Shown here one piece after another: positions 49,087-60,325 of a DNA stretch of 64,000 nt. Both the position numbers and the translations under genes were made by a program. The stretch spans positions 312,003 to 376,002 of the forward strand of contig VWZL01000113.1 of NCBI GenBank assembly GCA_013396915.1, read 5' to 3'. The notes under the pieces are model-generated. The model was not told the origin of the DNA and searched no databases. It saw only the letters and a program-made list of their open reading frames with translations. Each line of letters begins with the position of its first letter. Position 1 is the first letter of the stretch. This DNA comes from Stercorarius parasiticus. Lineage: Eukaryota; Chordata; Aves; Charadriiformes; Stercorariidae.

Positions 49087-52000
49087 CTAAAATGGACAAG
49101 AAGTCATTTTAATCGGACAAATCTAAAACCACAGCAGTCTCAAGAGAACCTAAATCTCATCGCCTAACTCATTTAGGCAGCCCCAATGCAACCCATGTTC
49201 CAGACAATCGCACTGTTTCACGTGACTGGCAGATCAAAAAGCAGAGCTATAGAGCGTCAGCTCCTTTAAGATCACGCCGCGGATCGGTAGCAAGCAAGAG
49301 CAACGCTCCCAGTACCCTCAAAACCCTGCATAGTTTCTTCCTGCCCACTGTAAGTCAGACCAATGTAATCAGAAGGTTACGTATCTCCCATACCTCTTTC
49401 TTACGTAGCAGTAGATGATAGCAAGTATCCCACTTGTCAGTATGCCCACACCAATTCCCACAGCAATGTAGCGTTCATAAGAATTATGTGCATATGAATT
49501 TAGGGTTAAATGTTCACACCTCTCTCCATTGTAACCTGCAAGGCACCTACAAAATAAATATACACCATGCAAAAATCATTCACAGCTTCTTACGCTTTGT
49601 ATTTCAGTTTCAGAAACACACGTTAGTTTTCACCATTTTTAACCAATTTACAAGAAGCCTAAACGAGGATGGACTGAATCTAGTGCTAGGTCAGTACCTC
49701 CTCGCTCCACCAAGACTACCAGTTGCCCCGGTTTATCTCGTTTAAAGCCAGCTCAAGTACTGCAGCCCCAGCAGCAAACGCAGCCTAAACATACCCTCAT
49801 TGCGGAGGGTGCGTATGAAGAGCCCTGTGCTCTGCTGATCCTTAGCTGCTATAACCGTCTCCAAAGGCCAAAGCTGCCCAACATGAACCGTAAAAAAATT
49901 TAAGGGTGCCATAGTCCCGACTGGTGTGTAACTATTTGTGGAATAAGGGAGCTGCAGCAGACATCTTGGAAGATCCTTCCCCCTTCATTGTGCCCAGAGC
50001 GAAAATTTACTTGAATATTCCTCTACTACTTTCTCTAGCACCGGTTGTGATTCGATATGCCATCGTGGCAGTGACCTACCAAGCTGTGAATTTTCCCCCT
50101 CCGTTCCTCGGTGTAACCCTAGCACAGCACTACCGCCTCATTAACAGTCCTGAGCCACCACAGCACTCAAGCCTGTGCCAAACTCTGAGCCTGCAAATAC
50201 CTGACTGGCACCGGAAAGCTGCGCTCCGCTGCAAATTAGCCACGTTACATTAATAACACGTAGCAGACAAAGAAACAATGCTACTGTTGTTGTTTTCTAA
50301 CAAGGATATTTATGAGCAGTATTCTTTACTTGCATATGGGCTTCCTCAGTTCGCTGTGGAAAGCACAGAGCCCGTTGATACAATAGCTGTGGTGTTCTTC
50401 AAGGCAGGTCTGCATGAGCTTCAAGAGCTTTGGCTGCTCTGTGTAGTCTACTGAGAAAGGGGAAAAAGTCACGTTACATTTAGGAAATAAACATCATTTG
50501 AGTACATTTTCACAACTCCAGTTGAACAGATATCGCCTGCAGAAGACACTTAATATATAGATTTAGTGTGATACGCCTCGTGAGCAGATTCAAACGCTGC
50601 TAAGCAGAACAAGCTTCTAAGATGTTCCAGCACAGCTTTAGAGAAAGCACAAACCGTAAATAAATTACTCGCTCTTGAGAAGCGTGTATAAAAGCGAGTA
50701 TGGGAGATTCATCCAGGGTAACATCAGCACTATCCAACGTGCAATCCAATCAGATAAAGCATCCCAGAAATATCAAGAGTTTAAGACACAATGAGAGCAC
50801 TGAATTATTCTCAGGATGCTTCCCACGACGAATTAAAATTAGAAGCTAATTTCTTTTTTCTTTTCCCCATCACAAGACAAACTACTGCATTTCTAACACT
50901 CCGGCGTGCCAGCTCTGCAGCTCCAAGTGAGACAGGAATGGCGGAATTGCTCCCTCCATCCATTCTCCGTGGTCTAATGTTAGCAGAGTGTCCAATTACG
51001 CTCGTAAGCACCCGAGACTGCCCGGATGTCTTCCCGCGCAAAAGGATGGTCCGCGACTACTAAGTTTCTGAATTTGCACAAAGTTATATGCGTCCAGGCC
51101 AGTAAGCATGCTTCTGCTTTGAAAGCACATAAAATGACTACCTTATTCCCAACCACGGCGGGTCAAACGGGAATAATGACAACGACAAAACTGTCCTTGG
51201 GGATCTTATATCAATGCTACATACCGATAGAAGAGCCACTGATCCCAGGAGCAAGGCACCCTGCTGAGCAGAAGGAGTGCAGAGGCCGGCATGCATCTGT
51301 AACGCGGGAGCAGGGGTGCGGCAAGTGCAGAGAAAGCTCAAGAGCTTCACCATCAAAGCAAGTATCTGTTTGAACTGGTCTCTCTACCCCGTTACGGGAA
51401 TCGCTGGTGGGGTGGGGTGTCCAAGCAATGTCGTACTATCTCAGGGACTGGTTTAGTGATGGCTGAAGGTGATTTCCTGATCGAGCGTATGTCAACACCA
51501 GCTTTCAGTTACGACCACAAGAAAAATAACATCGTGCAGGAAGGTGACAATGTGTGCTCGGAGTGACTAAACAATGGTACAGCAAGCAGAAACCGTCCTT
51601 TCTGACTAAGTGTTGAATCAAGGTCTGGAGATACTACCCTGATGGAACCCTCGTCACAGATGTAAGCCTCCGGCTGTCCTGCGAGCAACTCGAGATCCCA
51701 GGACACACTTTGCAGGAGTAACACCACCAACCCCCTAAACTCCCGATCACCTTCCAGTTTGGTTCATTTAACAGCAAGAAGCCCCGCTATGCGCTCAACT
51801 AAGTGATTTTTTTCTTTGTCCTTTATGCAGCTTCATCACAGAGATGACAAGCGATGGTAAAAAGCTGTTCTACGCTACGCCTGCACGTTAGAGCAATTCA
51901 CAACTTCAGTTTTGAATCATGGGGTTTGGACACCTAAGAGGCATGACGCTATCACTGTTACTCAGATCAAACAACGCTACTTTGAAAATAGCGCTCTCTA

Positions 52001-55000
52001 AAACCTGACGGAGTCATCAGACTTCCAGCTTCTCAAAAGACTAAGACAGAACAAATAACAATTCAAGTCTGCCCGAAAAAGAACATGTTGGTTTATTACG
52101 CTTTCTCAGGAAAAGGTTCAGAGGTGGACAAAACGTATCTTGCTTTAAAATGAACTTCTTTGGGCTGCAGAGACTAAAGCCAAATCCACCCATAGCCTTG
52201 AACCACACGCTCTGCAAGGGAAGAAGCTGGTGCTGGTTACAAGCGAGCTCTACTATCAAGCTCTGGCTCTTTCCCGGCTGGCTTCAAGAATTCTGCCAAC
52301 AAGCTCCGGGGACAGGCTTGTCGGCTGAGAACACGATCAGCACAGGACCAGGCCTTGGAGCGACAGATCTAAGGAAGAGAAGAACACCTTAATAAAGGAC
52401 AGATTTCAGGAAGAAAAGACTGATTTGATGACAAGAGATAGATGGTGCTATTTTCTGTACGGGAGGACTGCGCGATGCTCACTGCTGGCGAAAGCACAAC
52501 GGCAAACAAAGCACGTGGTAAACACGGCTGCAGGGCGCAGCGTGCCAAGGAGACCCAGGATGCAGGAGACCTGCAAAAGCCCGTTTTCACTTAGGGCACA
52601 GCTCTGCAGGAAAGGGTTTCAGAAAACAGGCAACGGCACAGTCACGCTTCCCCCGTACCTCCCCTCAAACACTTAGGCACCAGCTGTGTGCTGAAACGGG
52701 GATTCAAAAAAGGGGGCGGAACAGTGCACTACGAAACCGCTAAACAACCACTCAACAGGACACTTTAATGTGCGTTTCCTGCGGCCCAAAGTACTATTCT
52801 TCTTCCAGGACCTGAGAAGGTGTCTGCTGCACAGGTTTAATATTTCACTTGCATCTCAGCTACTGAAGATTAAAAAAAAAAAAAAACAAAAAAACCCAAA
52901 CCAAACAAACAACGAGGAAGGTACAAATGCACACGCCAGAGGCACAAAATCCCCAGCCACCTCTGCTCAAACTTCCACCAGATGGATTCAGGCAGCCAGA
53001 ACATCCTTCCTCGTTTACCCCACCGCTGCCGAGAGGTGGCGGCCTCCCATCTACCACAGTCTGGAAGAAACCTCCCTTGGTGCAGGTACGAGAAACCTCT
53101 TCCCCAGAGTGCCTGTAAGTCAGTACTGTCATTACAAGCAAAGGTCATCCCAGAGCAGAAGCCTGCCTAGAAAGCGTTTCACGCATCTCGCTGCGCAGGC
53201 GACAAATGGACAATACATTCCTCCCTCGTTGTCAGGAGCAAGAGCTTTGTCCGTTTGGAGCTGCAAGATCAGATCTTGAATGTACACACAAAAATTCTAA
53301 GCGCTAATTATTTCGACACTGCAAAAGTACAAATTATCTCTGAAAGAATGACGAGCCTTGGAAACGAAAAGAATGATTTTCTAACCCATCCCAGAGCATT
53401 ATGCTAATTCATATCATATTATCCACCTAGATACTAAATAAGCTGTTGAATAAACACATCCATGTGCCCTTTCATGTCACGTGAGTAAAGGAAAGTATGC
53501 TGTGTAAGCACTTGACAGTTGCCTACAACTGAGTCACTCCAACAGATACACTTGGCAAGATCTGACATGAAATCAAAACTACAGGTACCTGGAAGCCCGG
53601 GCATGCCAAAACCGACAGACCGGCAACAAAAAGAGTCAGCCACTAAGACCATGACAGCTCAGCCTTCAAGTATGGTGCGTCGGGGAGGAACGGGAAAGTC
53701 AGAAAGGGGAGGCAGGGAGGGAGGGAAGGGGTCAGCCTCAGGTTCAGGGCCTCCCTTACAGGCTGCACGGAAGAAGCAGCTCCCGGCAATGAAGGGATCT
53801 CATTTTTTCCCCAGTAAAACCAAGCCCTTCCCTACTCCTAGCTGCCTGTTTTGCTACCAAGGCTCCCCTTCAGCCCCAACGGGGCCAGAATGCCCAATCC
53901 TCTCCACGACCTTTTCCCTCTCGGCTGACCACCGAGCCTAACATTTCCCAGCCCCAGCACTGGTGACAAGTAAAGCCCACGTAACATAAAATAAGGAAAC
54001 AGGACACGATCTCGTAAATAGGAGGCAAACGGCTTGACCAGAAATCAATGGTTTTCCACAAAGCACACCTCAGTCCTCACGGGACTTGCACTCCCAACAA
54101 GAAACTGCCAGTTCCTCCAGTGATATTTAACCAGGAATTCATCGTCTTAGGATCCAGTATTACTGAACCTTGGTTATAAATCTTCCTATAAAGTTAACTT
54201 GCATAGGACTAGGAGCTACAGGAAAAATTCAGAGAGATACAGTCAGGTTTTTTTGTGACTTTTTAAGCATTTCTTCTCAATCTTATTTCTGGAAATGCTG
54301 TTTTCTAACTTTTCAGTGGCTTCATAAAAGGTCCATTACTTTTCATTACCCACGTAATCATGTGTTTGTATGTCTGTGAATTTGCTTCTGTCTTTGAGGG
54401 GAAACACACTCCAAACTAATAGCACTGGTATCTAGTCGACGTGCACAGCCACAGCCAGCGTAAAGGTACACGGGACAACTACAGGCACGGCTGTGTCCCT
54501 GTAAATAAGCCTCTCATGGCTTAAAACAAGACCCGTAACTCCTGCTTTCTAGAAATAATGCCAACAGGGTACTCAACAAGTCACAACGTATTTCTACTTC
54601 GTTACGCTCCTGTTTGCTGCATACAATTCTGGAAGAATCGTGTCACAGACAAATCCACTACACCAGAGCACAGCGCTGCACTGATAAATCAAACTAGTAC
54701 AGTCCAAAATCAACATCTTCTTGACTTCGCATACATATGTGTGTGTGCGCGTATATATATCATACATATATTTTACAGAGAGAGACATATATATGAAACC
54801 CACATATATAGTATATGCATGTATGAATATGTGTGTGTGTATATATATATACACACGTACGTATGCGTGTATATATATATATATATGTACATGTATAAAA
54901 AACTCTGTACCACTACGAGAAGTTAGGTCAAAAAAAAAAAAAGTTTGACTTGTTATGAGAAAAATAAAAAGCTTGTCAGACATCCCGTGATGACTTAAAA

Positions 55001-56410
55001 TTAAGAGAAGATGATTTGTATGCATGTTTATGTTCTTTTTAAAGTACAAAGACATTAATAAGTATCACAGTTAAAATCCTTTCCTCCTTTACTGACCTGC
55101 CAAAACCTCAGTTCCAGATCGCACAGTTCTCCACAAGTAATGACATCATTAGCACCTGAAGTAACATCAAGAACGCAGCTTGCAGGATAAACACAGCGCT
55201 CTGGCCTCAGATGTTGGCAGGTAAATAGCTTGAGTTCACATTTCAGTCAGAAAAGAAAAAGAAAGAAAAGAGAACGCTAGCACTCTGAAGAGGGCTGTGG
55301 AAGCTACGATAGCCGAAAGCAAAACTGCAACAAAGAAAGAAACTACTGAGTTAACAGTAATGAGAGGCATCACTCGATGTTACGCTTGCTGCGTTCTCAC
55401 TTGTGTGCATAAAGATTCACACTGAAGACAGCTAGAAACCAAGCACCAGTTACAAGTAACAGAAATGGCCATCAGAAATGCAAATAATCTATCCCACTTA
55501 GCCTTAAAGTATCTTGTTGGAATTATAACTGACTGGGTAAAAGATCCTGCAGCTGGTCAACGCTGAGCCTAGCCCAGCTGAGTGGCAGCTACTACTTCAG
55601 AGAGGTTTTTAAGTCTCCAGGAAAAAAGCAGCTCATCTCACAAATAAAACACAAAAAATTCAATAGTGTCCAAGCGACAGGAACGTTTTAGCATTCTCGT
55701 AATAGATTTTGTTGGGGTTTTTCGTTTCGTTGGTTTGGTTTTGTTTTAAATAACAGATTAACAGAGGCAAACAGAACAAAGAAAAAAAAAGAAATACCTT
55801 CAGCGTTGTTTTTTGTCCAATTATTCCATAAGTCTGTGCTGAGGGATGAAACGGTAATAGCTGACTCTTCGCTCATTGCCCCCATTGCTGTGTAATGCAA
55901 ATAGATGCTTACTGTAACAGAAAAACTCAGTATATCTATTCAAGGTTCATTTCATCCAGAAAACACGTACCCACTTAATACAATTCTGATACGATGCAGC
56001 AATATAATAATTCATTTAAAACATTCTTGCCTCCAACTTACGTGTGCCACGGCATAATCACGATCGTGAGGAAACAAACTGTTGTTCGCAAATTTCCTAC
56101 ACACACAGCCATTCTGTTCTCCATTCTCTTACGCAATTTACGACAGATGTGTAATACACTACAACGTTACACCTATTTACCAGTCTAAGTAGCTTCTTTC
56201 CAAAGACTTTAAGCTATACACTATCAGTGAAAATTCCATCCAGGTTTAAAACTGCTAGAGTAATTCTGCTTCGCAACGTCTTCGCATGCTTCTCACCCCT
56301 ACCGCTTTTTTCAGAAAGACCTAACTACTGTTCAACAAAGCCTTGTACCTTGAAAAGCCCCCTCCAAACCTACCTTTCAGCAAAATATAGATTAGCATTC
56401 CAAATGCCAT
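49032..56410 (-). CDS. EPGN: Epigen precursor (EPGN), complete five-exon gene model
   Basis: Coding exons join as 56410-56374, 55911-55798, 50450-50330, 49546-49394 and 49086-49032, giving a predicted 159 residues (human is 154). Every junction is GT-AG and in phase. The protein has an N-terminal signal peptide, a propeptide with an N-W-T sequon, one EGF domain (C-X7-C-X4-C-X10-C-X-C-X8-C, containing [11 protein letters not shown]), a transmembrane helix and a short tail with K-S-P-Y. The segments [21 protein letters not shown] and YCYVRKR are near-identical to mammalian epigen and distinguish it from the other ligands. Family knowledge: epigen is a low-affinity, broadly acting EGFR ligand of epithelia, shed from the membrane. 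MTHFD2L lies directly upstream and EREG downstream, all on one strand, which matches the mammalian order. Confidence 0.95.
49087..49393 (-). other. EPGN: EPGN intron 4
   Basis: This 307-base GT-AG intron splits the Arg codon after Y-V-R-K. Nothing else was seen. Confidence 0.85.
49394..49546 (-). CDS. EPGN: EPGN coding exon 4 (EGF cysteines 5-6, transmembrane helix)
   Basis: After acceptor ATTTTGTAG the exon encodes [19 protein letters not shown], then [15 protein letters not shown] and the rest of the helix up to IIYCYVRKR, ending at donor AG|GTATGG. It supplies the last EGF disulphide partners, the juxtamembrane shedding region and the single membrane span. A frame continuing past the donor adds a few residues and a stop but does not resemble the known tail, so splicing to exon 5 is preferred. 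Confidence 0.96.
49547..50329 (-). other. EPGN: EPGN intron 3
   Basis: This 783-base intron interrupts the EGF domain between cysteines 4 and 5, the same position as EREG intron 3. That is evidence of the common origin of the two genes. No repeat was seen. Confidence 0.9.
50330..50450 (-). CDS. EPGN: EPGN coding exon 3 (first four EGF cysteines)
   Basis: The acceptor is TTTCTCAG and the donor TGCAA|GTAAAG. The exon encodes [20 protein letters not shown] and then [19 protein letters not shown]. The S-Y-C-I-N-G-x-C-A-F-H-x-E-L signature is specific to epigen. The two bases left at the donor join exon 4 to form Lys between cysteines 4 and 5. Confidence 0.95.
50451..55797 (-). other. EPGN: EPGN intron 2
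   Basis: This 5347-base intron is the largest in the gene. It holds the TA/CA-rich microsatellite at about 54730-54897 and A-rich tracts near 52871 and 54931. No further exon was recognised. Confidence 0.85.
54730..54897. repeat. Compound TA/CA/TG microsatellite
   Basis: Alternating purine-pyrimidine sequence made of TATATA, TGTGTG, CACACG and ACATAT stretches, with few interruptions over about 170 bases. It lies in EPGN intron 2. It should be length-polymorphic and could adopt cruciform or left-handed DNA. Confidence 0.88.
55798..55911 (-). CDS. EPGN: EPGN coding exon 2 (propeptide)
   Basis: From acceptor TGTTACAG to donor GAAG|GTATTT this 114-base exon encodes [20 protein letters not shown] and then NNWTKNNAE. 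The block A-M-x-A-x-[ST]-E-E-x-A-[IV]-T-V and the N-W-T glycosylation site are conserved in mammalian epigen. Phase 1 in and phase 1 out fit the neighbouring exons. Confidence 0.9.
55912..56373 (-). other. EPGN: EPGN intron 1
   Basis: This 462-base intron runs between the signal-peptide exon and the propeptide exon, with donor GTAGGT. No other feature was seen. Confidence 0.85.
56374..56410 (-). CDS. EPGN: EPGN coding exon 1 (signal peptide)
   Basis: The ATG sits in a strong initiation context (GCCATGG) and encodes [12 protein letters not shown] plus one base, ending at donor G|GTAGGT. M-A-x-G and the following hydrophobic run resemble the start of mammalian epigen. The single leftover base and the first two of exon 2 make a Val codon, so the hydrophobic signal continues across the junction. 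Confidence 0.85.
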
Positions 56411-56499
56411 GGCAAGCAGCTGCTTTAACGCCTTCTCAACTCTTCTTTCCAGATGGCTCGCTTGCTCTGCTTATCTGTGCTCCTGTGTTTTCTCTTGCA

Positions 56500-56507
56500 C
56501 TTATATG
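56500..56507 (-). promoter_or_regulatory. EPGN: Candidate EPGN TATA box (CATATAAG)
   Basis: A good TATA-type element on the minus strand lies about 90 bases upstream of the EPGN ATG. It would place the start of transcription near 56470-56475 and give a 5'UTR of about 60-65 bases. Unlike EREG, this promoter is not in a CpG island, which would suit a tissue-restricted gene. Confidence 0.45.
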
Positions 56508-58705
56508 CCACGAAGCGTCATCTGCTGTTCTCACCAATCAAAGAAAGGCGCATCTGGCAACAACCTCAACCCCCGGGGCAACCACACATTTATTTAGGAA
56601 ACTGCTATTATCTAGCAATGGCATCAGGTTTTCTTTTGAAACCCTGGTTTCCTATTACCTGTGGGCATAATCGTGCATGCAAAGATAGAGTTTTAAAGAG
56701 AGACCCGGTATATGCCAGAGCAGATCAACGAAATAGAGCAAAACAGAAGTGAGCAAAACGAAAGATGACGTATTGTGAAAAACGTTATCTTTCTTTCCCC
56801 TAGCAATGCAGGTCTTGTGTTAATTCCAGGAGGACAGTCAGCATTCAGGATGCTACCCTGGAATTCGGGGTCCGGGGACCAGCTTCTGCTTTGCTCGTGC
56901 TCCTTCCTGGGTCCTCCCTGTACCTCAGTTCCCTGCCATCCAGAAGAGGAACTTTGAGAGCTGCTAGTGCCAAGATTAGGAAGTGATCAGACACAGAGAT
57001 AATGGATGATGTTCTCCGTCCGTGGCTGCCAGCAAGAGGCCTTTGATCACAGGCTCCGGCGAGCCCGAGGGGTGTGCTAATCGCTTTTTGCTCTGCCTTC
57101 CCATGTGCACGACTCTCTGCAGCAAGACAGGCCACCAGCCCGGCGCAAGGCCTGGCATCGCTGGCTGGAGCAATCCCCGATTGTGCGGGGCAGAAGTCGA
57201 GGGCTGGCAAAGCACAGGCACCGAGAAAACGCAGACTGAAAGAGCAGCTAAGCTGTTGCCTCCTATATTAAGTGATCCCTTCGTTATAGGCCGCTATACT
57301 GACACAAAAGCCCATCTATACCTCTTCAAGGAAGTGGGTACGCATTCATGAGAACAATCATACTTGTGACATAAAGTGTTTGTAGGTCTCTAAGACATAC
57401 CTGTCCTCCGTATTTCTTATACTAAACCACCCTCCACAGGCCCGAACGCTGTCCAACTCCCTTGGTCACAGGTGAGCTTGGAACAAGTAGGACTGGTCTC
57501 TCTGAAGGGTACTTACGTAGCCAGACATATGAGAGCAGGTCATGAGAAAGGCCTAGTTGAATAACGTACACACACATCAACAGCCCGACTCTCACCGAAG
57601 GAGAGCTACACACTTAACCCCAACAACAACTTACGCTTTTTCTCAACCGTGAGCTCCAAGCAAAAAAAAAAAAAAAATAAATATGTATTTCACAATTTTT
57701 GTAATTTAAACCAAAAATCTTCTGATAAATGCTCTAATAACTCTGGTCAGCTGAAGTTCTCCCTCTACGCTGCCCTGTCCTCAGTGACCTGTAGGATTAG
57801 ATCTAACCACTTCACATGTTAAGGGAAAAACACAAGCTAGTTATGCACATTTTAATTACGGACTGCATTCCAGGAGGCTTTTCCCTTCCTTCGCTATCCA
57901 GAATTGCTGCATGCCTGCACACTGATCGAGTGCAGCTTGCGCACTCCCCGGATCGACAGGAGTGTTTGTACCTACCTGGATCACCTCCGCCATCAGTCCC
58001 AAGCGGGGCTAAGTCTCACGAGCCTTGCTTTCAACACGCATCTACACAATGGGAGCTTAATCCGGCTTCAATCTGAGCGGTGGCTTCGTCATTAGGCAAT
58101 GCAGCTGGGTGCGGTAGGCCTGGGAGAAGGCTTCAGTGGATAAGGCCGTGCCTCTGTCCGCCACAGGGCGTGCATGCTTGGACCGGACCTGACCAGGACT
58201 GGCACACGAGCGTGCTTTTTGGGTTGGTAACAGGCCCTTCCCTCTGGATGCTCCTTCTGGGATGTTCTCTCAGCAGAGAACACTCTCACAGATGTGTCCA
58301 GCAGCTCTGAAAATAGCACGTCGTTGAGTGAAACCCCAGTCTCACTGGCTTTTGTGTAATGCTAACCCATCCACCAGAGGTGAAAAGAGAAAAAGTTTAT
58401 GATGCACAATAAGCTGCTTGTAGGACATGAGAGAGGCAGATTCGCTCAAGTGGTGTAAGCAAAAAGGCATAGATTGTTATTCTGCCAAAAAAAAAAAAAA
58501 AGCAGATATGTTTTTACTTAAATCAAAGAAAACAAACATGAATCTGGAACAGCAATGTAAACAGACGAACCAAAGTAATGACTGAACGTGCAGAAGACCT
58601 CCATTTGCTCCACCCTTCACACACGGATAAAAAAAGAAAAACACACAACCACCCCCCAAACCGTATTAAAGTTTTTCACCGAGACGAACAACACAGTGAA
58701 CAAGC
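56508..58705. other. EPGN-MTHFD2L intergenic DNA
   Basis: This gap of roughly 2.2 kb lies between the EPGN promoter and the candidate distal end of MTHFD2L. It contains A runs at 57662-57676 and 58488-58501. A moderately GC-rich patch at 56.85-57.25 kb has open frames on both strands with no recognisable product. It is the likely site of EPGN upstream control. Confidence 0.55.
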
Positions 58706-58715
58706 TTTATTTATT
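58706..58715 (-). terminator. MTHFD2L: Candidate distal MTHFD2L polyadenylation signal (AATAAATAAA)
   Basis: Doubled canonical hexamers lie on the minus strand about 1.5 kb after the stop. A single AATAAA at 58953-58958 is an alternative. Confidence 0.35.
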
Positions 58716-60095
58716 CCATCTCAGTCAGCGATGGGTTGACCAGTCTAAGCATTATCTGTGTAGGCACCTTCGTCCTCTTAACGTTCACAGCACTGCTTCA
58801 ATTTAAACAGATAAGCAAGCGTGTGCACTGTTGGCACCATATATTTAGCAATGATTCTGTCAACCTCTTTTGCAAACGCCGCGTTAAACAAAACTCTCAG
58901 AAAGTTAACCACAAGAACAATCAGCAGAGAAGTGGTGCTCTGTCTTGTTTCTTTTATTACAGTATGTGCATTTGTTTGTTTAAGAGCAGTAATATTTAGC
59001 CACAATTTTTTTCCTTCCCATTTCAAGTTACTTAGAGTCTATTAGCAAACACCTAACCCTCTCAATGGAAATAAATCAAAGTTAGCACAACTGGGATAAA
59101 AACATGAAGAAAAAAGTCCAAACTGGCTCCCACTGGCTTCAGTAGGAATCAGGGTAGGCTCTTCACGTCAATAGCGCAGACGCTCAGTTCAACTGGCATC
59201 TTAGCAGTAACTCCCCTCCAACTTCTACACTGCATGAGACTATTCTAGATCCATCTTCGTAACTGGAAGTTTTGGGAATAGAAATATACTGATCTTATCA
59301 TCCCATATAGTGCTCTCCAAGCAGCAAAACATCGTAGCCAAGGATTCACGGGGCTGAGCCTTACATCACGGACTTAAAAACAACCCTTCATGCAGTTTCG
59401 GAAAATAAAATTCCAACACACCTTGTAGATTTACCTACATTCTGCCTAATTAAAGTCCAATCCAGCCCAGTCATCTATTCAAGGTTTTTTTGTGGGATGA
59501 GGGTATTGTGCACCAAAACATTTTGTCAAAGAAATCCAGAAATGGAAAGAAAAGAATTCTGGCTTTAATTCTAGCTACTCGTCCACGCATACCTCTTGCA
59601 TACGTTTCAAGTCAAAATTTCACCAGTGTTCAAAGTTTACGTGACTATTTTAAAACAGGTACCGAACATTTGCCTTCACGACAGCATTACTGCCTGGCAG
59701 GTGAAACAAAAATTTCAGGCTTTCACTCCTTCCAGAATCAACATTTCCGCTGCTATCTCTGTTTTAAAAAAAATAAATGCAAGACTTGAAACTACACACG
59801 GCGTGCTTCACAACCTCAGAACCCAAACCATATTTTTAAAAGATACTTAGCGTGTTGAAACTTATTTTTCATACCGTTTGAAAAATGTGCTTAAAAGATC
59901 TTGGTAACTGCACCCCATCCCCAGATACACAGGTATTTTTGTTATTCATGCTTCGTTCTTCATTTTCACACACATAATTGACCACCACCAACGTATCTGC
60001 ATAGGCTGCATTCTCCAATTCATTTTTGCTCACAAGAAGTCAGCAGGAGGTAACACAAAGTATTTTAACATTTTGTAAACCATCAGTTTTAGCAT

Positions 60096-60180
60096 ACTTG
60101 ACATGAAAAAATAAATACAATGTAGAAATAAATATCTTTGTCGTAAAAAATAAATGTTTTGTGTATCAATAAATAGAAAC
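60096..60180 (-). promoter_or_regulatory. MTHFD2L: AU-rich element cluster in MTHFD2L 3'UTR
   Basis: Read on the transcript strand this interval contains ATATTTATT, CATTTATTT, ATATTTATTT and GTATTTATTT, spaced 15-30 bases apart. TATTTATTT-like nonamers are the classical binding sites for mRNA-decay and stabilising proteins. Read on the plus strand the same bases look like a run of AATAAA signals, but no plus-strand gene was found to use them. Confidence 0.5.
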
Positions 60181-60212
60181 TTGGATTCTTCTTCCAAGGT
60201 AGCCCGCTAGCT

Positions 60213-60325
60213 CTAGTGAATGAGCTTTTTAGCAACTATGAGTGTGTTCTTCAGAAGCATTGCAACAGTCATAGGTCCTACCCCTCCTGGCACTGGAGTG
60301 ATAAAGCCAGCCTTCTTCTTCACTT
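60213..60325 (-). CDS. MTHFD2L: MTHFD2L terminal coding exon (mitochondrial methylenetetrahydrofolate dehydrogenase/cyclohydrolase 2-like)
   Basis: After acceptor TTTTCTCTTAG the exon encodes [20 protein letters not shown], then [16 protein letters not shown] and TAG. The [11 protein letters not shown][VI]-A-M-L block is the C-terminal signature of the FolD/MTHFD family. It is part of the dinucleotide-binding domain, and the ending A-K-K after K-N-T-L is that of the MTHFD2/MTHFD2L branch. Family knowledge: the enzyme works in the mitochondrion on 5,10-methylene-THF, using NAD(P)+, and then hydrolyses the methenyl product. I choose MTHFD2L over MTHFD2 because of its position next to EPGN and the lack of the longer MTHFD2 C-terminus. 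It starts with two bases of a split codon, so the earlier exons lie to the right, outside the window or unrecognised in it. Confidence 0.92.

Larger units (their letters stand above)
58706..60212 (-). other. MTHFD2L: Probable MTHFD2L 3'UTR with AU-rich elements
   Basis: The sequence after the stop is A/T-rich. Within the first 120 bases, on the minus strand, it carries four ATTTATT-type motifs (between about 60096 and 60180). Candidate polyadenylation hexamers lie at 58953-58958 and, doubled, at 58706-58715. The true 3' end cannot be set from sequence alone. Confidence 0.45.

Noticed and set aside
60110..60175. Run of AATAAA hexamers on the plus strand as polyadenylation signals
   Set aside because: No plus-strand gene ends here. 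The same bases are better explained as ATTTATT motifs in the MTHFD2L 3'UTR on the minus strand.
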